Shown here piece after piece: positions 38,301 to 50,192 of a stretch of 64,000 bases of DNA (position 1 is its first letter; each line of letters begins with the position of its first letter). The notes under the pieces were generated by a model, which saw only the letters and a list, made by a program, of their open reading frames with translations, was not told the DNA's origin and did no database searches. Origin of the DNA: Artemia franciscana (taxonomy: Eukaryota > Arthropoda > Branchiopoda > Anostraca > Artemiidae); NCBI RefSeq assembly GCF_032884065.1, contig NC_088881.1, positions 2,290,001 to 2,354,000 of the forward strand. The letters run 5' to 3'. The position numbers and the translations under genes are program-made.

Positions 38301-39799
38301 AAGAACCTATTCGACCAAAATTTAATAACATTGGACAATACAAAGGACTTGCTGAAGTGTAGCTAGGACTTGATGCACTCCATCGACTTGGAATATAATG
38401 AATTATTCCATCAGGACTTCCAGAGTTCTGCAAAGGGATGCCCCCCTGGTGAGTATATGTAAATTGGTTTTGGAAATTGGTCATGGCGGAAACAGTGGAG
38501 CATCTAGGGTCGAAGATATTCCACTATTGTTCATAACTTGCCCTGCATATTCAGACACAGGGATGGCACCCTAAGCCCCAGAGTTTTATTGGTGAGTCGT
38601 ATCTTTCAGAAGGGAAATTGGACCTCCAAGATAAAATGGATTGGGCATAGCAGTCCTTTTTTAGTATCCAAAAGCAAGTTAAACGTGCCAGTTTCCATTC
38701 TGGGGAATTGACAAAGCCTGATATTTTCAGTAGCACCTCTTAGAGAATCTGCCTAAGCATGGAATGCTGCATCGAGCAAGACGTCAAAGGTCCATTCGAA
38801 CGATAAAGGTCCCGTTCGTCAGAGCATGAGTGTCTCGTCTACTGGGGCATGACTAGTCATCAACATTATGGTGCCTATCGAAATCATTCCGTCACAAAGG
38901 AGATTAAGACGGCAGTAGTTGACATAAATTTACATATAAAAGGGGTGATAGCCCCTCTCCATCTCAAAGCCTCTAAACAGCTTGACTGTCATTTGCATTA
39001 TATTGAAAACAGCATTTATTTTGAGATAATTCTGTTTATTCTTTATGGACTACGCATATCCTTAGGAACAAATGCACCATCGATAGTAAGACGTCGGTTG
39101 GCTATCCCAAAATTTTCACATTTGGCCAGGTCAAAATTATTGTTTTGTGTTTGCAGTATTCTATGATCATTGGTTTTCTTTGGGTAACTCTCTTGATTGT
39201 AGTTTTCGGGGAAATAAGGAGAAGAATAACATAGGCCTCTTGGATGATGCCGGAGTAAATCTGCTTTCAACACTTACTACAAAATTACAATAATATAATA
39301 TATTATTGTCCTAGACTTTTGTATTTGCATAATTTGTTCGTCTGCGCGAAAAGTGAACGTCCGTAGGACCCTGAAATTGTTTTGGGTAAAATTTCATTGA
39401 GGTCTAGATTACAACGGGGCATAACATTCTTACCTTTCTGATGCAATCCAGTAACAAAACATTTCCTTTGAAATCAGTCATTTACATAGCTTGGGCTTAA
39501 TGGCCAAGACCATTTACTAACCTCCGACCCCTTTAAAGGGTACGCTCATAATTATGACTTCTGTTTGAATGAAAACCCCTCGAAAATTCTGCGGTCACTA
39601 TTTTGATATGATCACCCTTGAAAAAAAAAAAAATCAACAACAAAGACAAACTATTATACCAACACCCATTCGAGACACACATAAAAAAGAAAAAAAAAGA
39701 AGTTTCGCGATTTCATAATTGGAACCTTTAAAATTCTCCTACTGGCTCCTCGATATCCAAATTTGATGTTGCGATTTTGTTCGAAATTACATCTCTTGG
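38301..39799. other. No gene recognised
   Basis: No motif, repeat or RNA gene recognised. Slightly less AT-rich than its surroundings between 38500 and 38850. Confidence 0.4.
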
Positions 39800-39980
39800 G
39801 TAAGGTAAAAAAGGTAAAGGATACGGCATTAGAATTTACAGTCCGTAACGGCGGTGCTGATCTCCGTTTCTTGGCCCTTCAGCCAGGAAGTGCAATGGGG
39901 GGTTGGGGGCCAGCCATCCTGTGCTTTCGCACACCCTTCCTGTTTACCTTCCCCAGATTTCTCCAGGTACCCATTTAGAG
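39800..39980 (-). mobile_element. tRNA-Leu-derived SINE, 5'-truncated copy
   Basis: Reverse complement of the SINE body at 18380-18550: it contains CTTCAGCCAGGAAGTGCA, TCCTGTGCTTTCGCACACCC and TTCCTGTTTACCTTCCCC, and begins with the AAGGTAAA simple tail. The tRNA-like head is missing; similarity ends abruptly after TACCCATTT, as expected for 5' truncation. Confidence 0.9.
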
Positions 39981-42419
39981 CTATCTCTTGGGGGTCGAGA
40001 GCCTCCTATTTCTTTTGAAATTTTGCAAACTTGGCACCGATAATATATTTAGTGGATACCTTTGAGTTTGACAAATTTCATAAACTTGGAATGACTTTCA
40101 TAGACTTAGATATCTTAATCTATGTGCTGTTGTCAATGTTTTATCTATTTTCGAATAGATGGCTCTTTCCATTGATTCCATCATTACGAGCTGTTTGATG
40201 TAAGGGGGAGGGGCTTAGGTGACTTACACTAAAATTTTGGCGTATTGTAATTCTAATCGCAAAATAACCTTGATTCCAAGAAAGTTAACCCGGTCCGAGT
40301 CAACACACTAGCATTGACTTAGTAAAGAGCGAGTTGCTTCCCAAATATTTGTTTTTCCTGACCAGTTCATATGGAACAAACTGCCGTCAAAACTTTGGAG
40401 GGAGGTTATTTCGATTGAAAATTCGGATTTCTATTCCCTTTTTCGGACTGACAGTGAACCAGCTCCCTACTGTGTGTTTTTTTCCTGGGGCCTCACATAA
40501 CACACCAGGCATCGGATGAAATTTTCAGATCGTCCTTTTTTCTCGAAATAGTAAAAAGTTGTGATGAATATACTTATTGGGAGAACAGGACCAACGCAGC
40601 CCAAGGAGCAAGGGCTCTAAATTATGCAAATTTCTAATGGTTCATGGACAAGTGGGTTTGTTTCTATGTTCTTTTTTTATCTTTAGAAGAAAGGTGGGCT
40701 TGTTTTATCTTGGCTGTCGAATTGACTTGAAACTTTCAAAAATCGTTTCTTGGACAAAGGCGACATTTAGGACAACTGGGGTGGCTAGGTAAAAGGCTGG
40801 CAAACGGGCCAAAAAGGTGTTTGATCAGTTTGAAAATTTCACCCTCAAATTTATTGGCCAGCGCAAAATAAAAGTTGAGATGGGGTATGGGCCCAAAAAT
40901 AGGTTAATTTATTTTTCTTATCAAATTTAAAATTATATCCTGAAGTCCTTAGGTCACAGCCCCAACGTTCAAGAAAAAATCTTGGAAATATCGACTCACC
41001 AAAAACTGGCCCCCCACAAAAAAATCCAAACGACTTTTGCAGAGCCAGTAGGAAATTATGCTCGTAAGTTGTGACCAAAGGGAACCTTACTGTGTAAAAC
41101 AGAAGTTGATTGGTCGCACCCACGGGTCCTCCTAAAAATGAGGCCCGAAAATTAGGCAAAAAAATTCTTTATTGGCTCGAAACTTATGGCTTGAAGTCCG
41201 GAGGCTGATGGGACCCATTGGATAGAAAAAAGTCAAAAAAAAATTGTTCACATAAAAAACGGGACAGAAAAAAAATGCCAAAACAATATTTTTTCCAACG
41301 GATTGAATTTTACATCTACAAATTACTGGGGCGAAGGAACCCTAATGAAGCAAAATAAAATTTAAGTTCAGGGCAAGGGTTCCCGAAAATTGGACCCAGA
41401 AAAAATTCAAATTTACTTTTCCAATCAGCTTGGGAAGTTTTTTCTTGATTCTTTAAATCAAAAAAATAACAATTCAAAAAGAGAAAATTGGAAAGCATAT
41501 AACAGGGCCAGACTGGAAAACAGGGCCGGAAATTGGCCAAAATACTTTTTTTTCGTTTTGCCCAGTATATGTAGCCAGTTAGATGCAAACCCATCGGAGG
41601 CAAAAAAAAAATCTGGGCTTAGTTTGAAGTTATTCAATCAACGCGAAAAATGGTTTTCAATAGCCTTTGTCTTTTTTTTCCGACAGAATATGTGTTCCAA
41701 ACAGTCTTTGAGACTGAAAAATATGTCTTTTTAGCATATTTTTAAAATTTTTAAAAAGTACAAAATATGTTTAGTCTTCTTTGAGGTCTTTTTCTCCCTG
41801 TCGACATACCTTGTAAGTTTAAGCCAATTGAAGAAACCAAACTTAGTGCGTTCCAGCTTCAAGTTGTCACAAATCGCTATCAGGGTAGCGAACCTGATCC
41901 ACACGTTTCATTCACGTAGCGCCCAAGTGTTATTGTTTTGGACCAGTGCGCTTGCACTGTCAATGTGCATGCGTATGTATGGTGTGAATCAGAAAACGCG
42001 CCAGAAGTGTCAAAAGAAAACTGAAAGAATTGTAAAATTATGTTGTTTTTTTTCGACAAAGAACGGTTTCATTGGCTGTTAGGGACTCTTTGACTAAAGG
42101 CGTGAAATACCCCCTTCCCTTTCAATAAGTGTACGTCACTGAAAAGACCTCTGATTAGTTGAAAGCAGTGCTACGCTGTCAAAAAATTCGCGCCCATGGG
42201 CATAAAAAGTCCATTTCACGGTCCTACTGGTTCGAGTTTAGCGCTTCTGGTATAACTTCGAACACCCACAAGACACGTATATACACTTTAACGGTTCTCA
42301 AGCACACTTGTTCAAAGTAGCGATACTTTTGTGTTCCACTTTAAAAATAACCGTGCCACTTTTTGACACTTGCCACCCTGAATAAAACCGAACTTTTTTC
42401 TGAATTTGTTCCAAATTCT
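39981..42419. other. Degenerate repeat-derived sequence, no gene
   Basis: Blocks such as TTGAAACTTTCAAAAATCG, GGGCCAAAA and CCCAAAAATAGG recur irregularly and resemble parts of 37020-37490 and 48150-49370. I therefore take this as decayed tandem or dispersed repeat sequence. Open frames of about 100 codons here show no domain. Confidence 0.45.
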
Positions 42420-42597
42420 TGCTTTTATAAATTATGGTTGCTTTCTTTATGTAAAATTTGGTCTCGAATGTTTAATGTTTTGCTTTTCTGGGGTATTTAG
42501 TAGTTATGACTGGGAGTCCAGAATAAATAGGGTTTTGAATCGAAAGAAAATTATAATTATTGTAGCTTGAACAAAGGCAATGTTACGCCTATTCTAT
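42420..42597 (+). repeat. Left half of a duplicated flank (unit 1), split by the 42.6-47.6 kb insertion
   Basis: Matches 47793-47970 nearly base for base (GGTTGCTTTCTTTATGTAAA, TTGGTCTCGAATGTT, TTTTGCTTTTCTGGGGTATT and CAAAGGCAATGTTACGCCTA). The other half of this unit is at 47613-47775. Confidence 0.93.
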
Positions 42598-42799
42598 CAA
42601 ACAGTTCGTGGTAACGAACTGTAGTAAGGAGCGACCCGGCTCAATAGTAAACGAAACGCTAAACAAGAGCTAAGAGCTCATATGGCACTTGTGACGAGGC
42701 GAGAAGAGCTAAGAGCCAAGAGATCATATGGTATGAGCTGTAACAAAATTCTATGAATCAATAGATTGATTTAAAAAGGAAAATAAGGGGCTTAATGCC

Positions 42800-44690
42800 G
42801 GTCAGGATTTAAAATAAGAGCTCTGAGTCACGATGTCCTTCTAAATATCAAAATTCATTAAGATTCGATCACCCACTCATAAGTTATAAATACCTAATTT
42901 TTTCTAGTTTTTCCTCTCCCTTTAGCCCCCCAGATGGTCGAATCTGGGAAAACGACTTTATCAAGTCAAATTGTGCAGCTCCCTGACACGCCTATCAATT
43001 TCCATCGTCCTAGCACGTCCAGAAGCACCAAACTCGCCAAATCACTGAACCCCTCCGCCCAACTCCCCCAAAGAGAGCGAATCCAGTACGATTCTGTCAA
43101 TCACGTATCCAGGACATTTGTTTATTCTATCCACCAAGCTTCATCCCGATTCCTACACTCCAACTGTTTTTCCAAGATTTCCCCCTCCAACTCCCCCCAA
43201 TGTCAAACGATCTGGTCGGGATTTGAAATAAGAGCTCTGAGACATGAATTATTTCTAAAAATCAAATTTCATTAAGATCCGATCATCTATTCGTAAGATA
43301 AAAATACCCCAATTTTCACATTTTCCAAGAATTCCTGTTTCCCCCTCCAACTCCCCCCAACGTCACAGGATCTGGTCGGAATTTAAATAAGAACTTTAAA
43401 GCACAAGATCCTTCTTAATATCAAATTTCATTAAGATCTGGTCACCCTTTCGTAAGTTACAAATACCTCAATTTTCAAAATTACCCCCCCTCCAATTCCA
43501 CCAAAGAGAGCAGATCCGGTCCGCTAATGTCTGTCAGTCACGTACCTTAGACAGGTTTTTATTCTTCCCATCCAGTTTCATCCTGATCTCACCGCTTTAA
43601 GTATTTTCTAAGATTTCCGGTCCCCCCCCCAAATGCCCCCCCCAATTACGCTTGATCCGGTTGAGATATAAAATAAGAGATCTGAGTTACGAGTTCCTTC
43701 TAAATATGAAGTTTCATGAAGATCCGATCACTCCTTCGTAAGTTAAAAATACGTCATTTTTTCTTATTTTTCAGAATTAACCCCCCCCCCCCCCCCAATA
43801 GATTGGATCCGTTCCAATTATGCAAATCACGTATGTAAGACTTCCGCTTATTTTTCCCACCAAGTTTCATACCGATCCCTCCAATCTAAGCGTTTTCCAT
43901 GATTTTAGGTTCCCCCAACCCAAACTTCCCCCAACGTCACCAGATCCAGTCAGGATTTAAAATAAGAGCTTTGAGACACGATATCCTTCTAAATATCAAA
44001 TTTCATTGAGATCCGTTAACCCGTTCGTAAGTTAAAAATACCTCCTTTTTTCTAATTTTTCAGAATTAATCCCTCCCCTAACTACCCCAAAGAGAGCGGA
44101 TCCGTTCCGGTTATGTCAATCATGTATCTAGGACTCGTGATTATTTTTTCCACCAAGTTTCATCCCGATTCCTCCATTCTAAGTGTTTTTCAAGTTTTAG
44201 GTTTCCCCCTCCTAACTCCCCCCCAATGTCGCCAGATCTGGTCGGGTTTAAAATAAGAGCTCTGAGCCACGATATCTTTCTAAATATCAAATTTCGTTGA
44301 GATCCGATCACCTGTTCGTAAGTTAAAAATACCTCATTTTTTCTAATTTTTCAGAATTAATCCCTCCCCTAACTACCCCAAAGAGAGCGGATCCGTTCCG
44401 GTTATGTCAATCATGTATCTAGCACTTGTGTTTATTTTTTCCACCAAGTTTCATCCCGATCCCTCCACTCTAAGTGTTCTCCAAGTTTTAGGTTTCCTCC
44501 TCCCAACCCCCCCCCCAATGTCACCAGATCCGATCGGTATTTGAAAGAAGAGCTCTAAGCCACGATATCCTTCCAAACATCAAATCTCATTAAGATCCCA
44601 TCACCCATTCATAAGTCAAAAATACTTCATTTTTCTATTTTTTTTCCAAATTAACCGGCCCCCCACTCCCCCCAGATGGTCAAATTGGGA
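42800..44690. repeat. ~290-bp satellite array inside HPE copy 1
   Basis: About six units. Landmarks are ATTTTTCAGAATTAA at about 43772, 44061 and 44352, and GATCCGATCACCCGTTCGTA, AAAGAGAGCGGATCCG, CCACCAAGTTTCATCCCGAT and CCAGATCCGGTCGG-like blocks. Spacing is 289-295 bp except for a short second unit of about 150 bp. Poly-C runs vary in length between units. Confidence 0.93.
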
Positions 44691-44828
44691 AAAAGACTAT
44701 TTTTAATTTAAGTTGGTCCCGTCCCTGATACGCCTGCCAAATTTCATCGTCCTAGCTTACTTGGAAGTGCCTAAAGTAGCAAAACCGGGACCAACAGACA
44801 GACAGACCGACAGAATTGGCGATTGCTA

Positions 44829-44858
44829 TATGTCACTTGGTTAATACCAAGTGACATA
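44829..44858. repeat. Perfect 13-bp palindrome closing the satellite
   Basis: TATGTCACTTGGT at 44829-44841 and ACCAAGTGACATA at 44846-44858 are perfect inverted arms with a 4-base loop. A GACAGACAGACCGACAGA run comes just before it. It marks the end of the extra 2.2-kb segment of HPE copy 1. Confidence 0.9.
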
Positions 44859-45921
44859 AAAACGGAATTTTGATGCTAAAAGATACATCAAAAGAATAGA
44901 ATTTTCATGCTGATTTTAAATATATAAGTCTCATCAAATTTAGTCTTTCTTATCAAAAGTTACGAGGCCGAGAAAATTTGCCTTGTTTTGGAAATTAGGG
45001 GGAATCACACCATAAAAGTCATAGAATCTTGGAAATTAGGGGGAATCACACCATAAAAGTCATAGAATCTTAACGAAAATCACACAATCGCATTCAGCGT
45101 ATCAGAGAACCCTATAGCAATAATTTTAAGCTCCTATCTACAAAAATGTGGAATTTGGTATTTTTTGCCAGAGGACAGATGATGGGTGCGTGTTTATTTG
45201 TTGTTGTTTTTTTTTTCCCAGGGGTCATCGTATCGACCAAGTGGTCCTAGAATGCCACAAGAGGGCTCATTCTAACGGAAATGAAAAGTTCTAGTGCCCT
45301 TCTTAAGTGACCAAAAAAATTGGAGGGCAGCTAGGCCCCCTCCTACGCTCATTTTTTCCCAAAGTCAACGGATCAAAATTTTGAGATAACCATTTTGTTC
45401 CACATAGTCGAAACCATAATAACTATGTCTTTGGGGATGACTTACTCCCTCACAGTCCCTGGGGGAGGGGCTGCAAGCTACAAACTTTGACCAGTGTTTA
45501 CATACAGTAATGGTTATTGGGAAGTGTACAGACGTTTACAGGAGGATTTTTTTTTGGTTTGGGGTGGGGTTGAGGGAAGGGGGATATGTGGGAGGATCTT
45601 TCCTTGGAGGAATACGTCATGGGGGAAGAGAAATTCAATGAAAAGGGCGCGGGATTTTCAAGCATTACTATAAAAAAAACAATGAAAAAATAAAAATGAA
45701 AAAGTTTTTTCAATTGAAAGTAAGGAGTAGCGTTAAAACTTAAAACGAACTGAGATTATTACGAATATGAGGGTTCTAAAAATACTTTAACATAGAGAGC
45801 GAGGTATTTAGGAGGTGATAAATACCTCGCTCTTCATGCTCAAGTATTTTTAGTAATGTCAATTATTTATTCTACGGCCTTTCTAATCAGGGGTCATTCT
45901 TAAAGAATTAGGACAAAACTT

Positions 45922-46996
45922 AATAGAATAGAATAGGTTTTATTTGCACAATCTCTCGTAGTCATAAAACTAAATGGCGCTTGTGCTTACAAAAAAGAAA
46001 AAAGGATTAAATCAAACGACAAACAAAAAATCAGAAGGCAAATAGTTTAAAATCAACAATTGTTATACTTTGATACAAAGAAAGGGATGAATGAGTTGGA
46101 AAAACGATTTGTGCGTGAAGGAGGTGCTGCTAATCTGTCAAATTTCTTCAACCTAGTACTTCGATGTTTCACTAAAACTGGTTGTAGTATCGATCTGTAT
46201 TTATCACTTCTGAGAAGATATTGGCCAAATTCAAGGATCAAACTGAGACGACGCTCTTGAAGAGAGGGAATTTGTAAAGTGGATAATGCTAACTTATATT
46301 CGGTAAAAGCATCGCACAATATTACTTTGACTGCTCTTTTTCTATTGATTCAAGCTGGTCACTTAGGTAAATAGTGTTATTGACTTGTGGGCCCCATACG
46401 GGACATGCATACTCTAAAATTGGTCGAATGTAAGTAAGATAGGCTATCCTTAGTTGTGTCACTGAAAAACCAAATCGACGCATTAGTATAAGTGTCCGCA
46501 TCGCACTATTTGCCTTTTTGATAATTGTATCGACATGGAGGCTGAAAGAGCAGTCGATGCTAAACTTGACACCAAGCACTACTGCCGAAGATTCACTAGG
46601 ATAAGGAGGAGGAGGGCACACAAAGTCTCTCCTCAGGGGATTAAAGCGAAGGATTTTAGTCTTTCCTTCGTTGATTTGGAGGCTGTTCGCAGCACATTCA
46701 TCTTTGAAGTTGTTGATTATTTCGTTACAGAATTGGGGGACAGCCTCAGACTTCTCAACAATGTACTTCAGTAGGACTGACAACTCGTCTAAATACTTAA
46801 ATCTTTCTTTATAGCCGCAAAGGATGAAATTTATCACTGCCAAAAACAGAAGACTAGCGAGCTTAGTACCTTGTGGGGCTCCGCATGTAAGCTCGACCCA
46901 TTCGGAGTCGGTATCTCCTGGGAAAAGACTGTAAACGCACTGATAGCGGGCCTGTAAAAAATTGATCACTAAAAGGAGAATATGTTTTTGCGCACA
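45922..46996 (-). mobile_element. LINE C: 5'-truncated LINE inserted in HPE copy 1
   Basis: The minus-strand RT portion starts at INFLQARYQCVYSLF and holds CGAPQGTKLASLLFLAVINF, the active-site box RFKYLDELSV, INEGKTKILRFNP, VLGVKFSIDCSFSLHVDTII and YIRPILEYACPVWGP. After a frame change near 46320 the C terminus (LALSTLQIPSLQERRLSLIL, FGQYLLRSDKYR) runs to about 46055. The 3' end has AATAAA and a (TATTC)n-like tail. It is of the same family as LINE A. The 717-bp open frame suggests it is much younger than LINE A. The uninterrupted target is seen at 51221-51250. Confidence 0.9.
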
Positions 46997-47338
46997 AGAG
47001 TGAGGTATTAACGAGGGGACAAACCCCCTCATATACATAATAAAAATATAAGAATATAAAAGTTTGTTACGTAAGTTAATTCTTAAGTTACGTTTATTTT
47101 TTACTAAGAAAACGTTCGCTAAAAATTAAAAGTTCTAGTTGCCTTTTTAAGTAACCAAAAAATTGGAGGGCACCCTTAATGTCTCAAAATCGTCTGATCA
47201 AAACTAAGAGAAAGCCATCTAGCCAAAAAAAAAGAATTAATATGCAAATTTCATTTTAATAGTTTATGTGTGGAGAGCCAAAATCAAACATGTATTAATT
47301 CAAAAACGTTCAGAAATTAGATAAAAAACCCAGTTTTT

Positions 47339-47600
47339 TCAACTGAAAGTAAGGAGCGACATTAAAACTTAAAACGAACAGAAATTACTCCGTATATGAA
47401 ATGGGTTTTCCCCTCCGCAATCCCTCGCTCTTTACGCTAAAGTTTCACTGTTTGCCACAATTCTACTTTTTAAAACAATTAAAAACTTTAGCGTAAAGAG
47501 CGAGGGATTGCAGAGGGGACAACCCATTTCATATACGGAGTAATTTCTATTCGTTTTAAGTTTTAATGTCGCTCCTTACTATCAGTTGAAAAAACTAGTT
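47339..47600. repeat. Long inverted repeat (hairpin) at the 3' end of HPE copy 1
   Basis: Arms of about 115 bp around a roughly 30-bp loop. The left arm runs from TTCAACTGAAAGTAAGGAGC to CTCTTTACGCTAAAGTTT; the right arm is its near-perfect reverse complement, from AAACTTTAGCGTAAAGAG to CTCCTTACTATCAGTTGAA. An homologous hairpin occurs at 61620-61905. Confidence 0.95.
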
Positions 47601-47612
47601 TTTTTATTTAAT

Positions 47613-48135
47613 GCCGTCAAGAGTCGACACAATCTATTTTTTTTGCTAAGGCTATCTTGGTTTAGCTTACATGCAACTTCAAAGGTCACTTAGAAATTTT
47701 ATCCGGACTTTTCCAAATCCACGCTTGGAAACAAAAATTCACTCGTTTTTCGCCTTCATTTGGCCCAGCATATTAATGTGCTGGTAAGGATAACCTTTTA
47801 TAAATTTCGGTTGCTTTCTTTATGTAAAATTTGGTCTCGAATGTTAAATGTTTTGCTTTTCTGGGGTATTTAGGAGTTAAGACTGGGAGTTCAGAATAAA
47901 TTCGGTTTTGAATCGAAAGAAAATTACAATTATTATAGCTTGAACAAAGGCAATGTTACGCCTATTCTATGACGTCAAGAGTCGATACAAACTATTTTTT
48001 TTGTTAAGGCTATCTTGGTTTAGCTTACATGCAACTTCAAAGGTCACTGAGAAAATTAACCGGACTTTCCCAAATCTACGCTTGGAAACAAAAAATCACT
48101 CGTTTTTCGCCTTCATTTGGCACAACATATTTTTT
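47613..48135 (+). repeat. Right half of unit 1 plus intact unit 2 of the duplicated flank
   Basis: 47613-47775 (CGTCAAGAGTCGACACAA, GGCTATCTTGGTTTAGCTTA and CGCTTGGAAACAAAAA) recurs at 47971-48132. Unit 2 (47793-48132) contains both halves joined at CCTATTCTAT|GACGTCAAG (47970/47971). It is therefore the empty version of the site where HPE copy 1 inserted. Confidence 0.93.
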
Positions 48136-49395
48136 CTACATTATTCCCCATGGTTTAGAGACTTTAGCTGTAAGTTTCAAATTGATCAAGGAAATGAACT
48201 TATTTTTACCCGAAAACCCTTCCCTAATATACGTTTGCGGTCCACCTAGTCCAGGTAATGATCCTTGAAATTTTTCAGCCAATCTGAAAGAAATTCTTAG
48301 ACTCTTTATTGGACCCTGTTTTCGGCCCTTTGTGGAGGGACCCACTTTTTCTTTCTTGTAATTTTAAGTTTCTTTCGTGTAATTTTATCTTTTCTTGTAA
48401 ATTTGTATTACCTTCGCCTAAAGCTTTAAGGGCTGATCTTCAGAAGAAAATTGCCCATTTTAATCCCGATTTCTTGGTGACTTTGCCCAAGATATTTTTT
48501 TCAGAATTGGCCCCTCCTGGCCTGGAGAAATGCGACAATTAGCTTCAAATATATCAGGGAGAACCAGGCTTTCGGGCCCACAAATACTCTTCCCCTTACG
48601 AAAAATAAAATGAATGATCCTCTTGGTCCAGAGACCACTGAAAAAAGATTTATAAATGTTTATAAAAACTTGAAAAACATGAAGACACTTTTGAAAAGAG
48701 TTTTTCAAGGCTTTTTTGGGCCAAAATTGAAATGGGACATGCGCCCCAAACTAAGATTTTATTGAACAAATGGATTCACTTGGTCTTAAAACGTTTAACT
48801 TCGAAGTTGTTTAAAAAGAAATAATTGGGCCTTTTTAGGGCCCCATTCTTAGGCGAAGCAACCTTTTTATCACTTTTTTCCGAAGAGGTAGTTCCCTTGA
48901 CCGAAAGACTTCCAACAATAAGTTTCAATCCAATTGGAAACAAAATATTGTCCCAGTTTTTGAGGTTTCTATCGCAAACCCCAATTTTTTTTTCAAAAGG
49001 AATACATTAGCCCAGAAACTTACGAGTGTAAGTTTCAAACTTTTCGGAGAAAAAAAAATTAACCTTTTATTGGGGCGAACTTTCTTCTGCTCTTTTTCTT
49101 GGTCATTGGCCTCCTTAAGACCCGAGAATTAAAGATGTTAATCTTGAGAGGACAAGAAAAAATGGCCCTTCGGGAGCCCTTTTTGTGGGGGAGGGGGACA
49201 AACTTGCCTCTTTTCACACTAGGTTCTCCTTGGGCGTTGAACATCGAATGTAAGTTTCAAACTAATGAGGGGCAGCAAGTTTTTGCCCTGTTCTGGGCTC
49301 TAAAGCCAATCATATTTCTAACTTTCCCATCCGACGATTCTTGAAAGTTTCAAGGCGGTCGGAAATTTTTTTTCTCGTGCTTCAGGATCCTTGTA
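48136..49395. repeat. Degenerate tandem repeat region
   Basis: TAAGTTTCAAA-type blocks recur near 48172, 48916, 49028 and 49250, each followed by a stretch naming GGG and CCC words (GGGCCTTTTTAGGGCCC, TTTTGTGGGGGAGGGGG). Spacing is irregular, with units roughly 110-220 bp. Open frames here are not supported as genes. Confidence 0.5.
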
Positions 49396-49410
49396 CGTTT
49401 TATGGATAGA

Positions 49411-49592
<182 letters not shown>

Positions 49593-50190
49593 ATTTATAT
49601 CTGTAAGTGTAGGACTGATCAGGAATTAAAGTCTCTTCGGCCGTTCACAAACCCCTAAATCCCTCCCCCTCTAGATAAAATGTGTGCTTCTCTAGATCCA
49701 GTGAATAATCCCTGAAAGTTTCGAGCCGATCAAATACCCAAGATTAAACATGCTCCCCTTTTTCTATTTTAAAACTTATATGTAAACAATTAGCAATTTT
49801 CATAATTAACAACCATCGCTCAAGTGGTCTTGGGGGTTATGTCATCCCAAAGGCATACTTACTGGACTTCTCCACAATTTTGAACGAACAAGCAATCTCA
49901 AATTTTTGATTCCATATCATAGGAAGTTACAGAGAACCGGGCAGCGAAAACAGCGCATGGAAGGGAGCTTGTTAGCTTCTGATCACTTTTGACTCTTAAA
50001 AAGGACAATAAGGCTTACAATTTTTAATTGCCTCCTCCCTAGTCTCTTACAGACTGGTAGTGAAAAAATGATGCTTGAGAGGCAGATGCTCTTTACTAAA
50101 GCAGCATTAGAGTATTGCCTCTGAAAGAAAATGAATATAATTAATAAAATTTAACTAATAAGAAGAATATAGTAAGTGATAAGTAAAATA
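49593..50190. other. No gene recognised
   Basis: Ordinary AT-rich sequence between the (GA)n tract and HPE copy 3; nothing seen. Confidence 0.45.
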
Positions 50191-50192
50191 AT

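Larger units (their letters stand above)
42598..47610 (+). mobile_element. AT-flanked hairpin element (HPE), copy 1, enlarged
   Basis: Starts CAAACAGTTCGTGGTAACGA, an immediate 5' hairpin (CAGTTCG/CGAACTG), followed by GTAAGGAGCGACCCGGCTCA. It ends TTTTTTTATTTA just before AT|GCCGTCAAG. Relative to the shorter copy at 61613-63252 it carries an extra 2.2 kb (42664-44865, with a 290-bp satellite) and a LINE (45922-46996). It contains three GTAAGGAGC...TTAAAACTTAAAACGAAC modules, and the last (47339-47600) is a long inverted repeat. No transposase is encoded, so it would be non-autonomous. Confidence 0.82.

Noticed and set aside
42934-43275. 113-codon open frame in the 290-bp satellite
   Set aside because: It starts within the satellite and is not maintained in the neighbouring units, with no recognisable domain.
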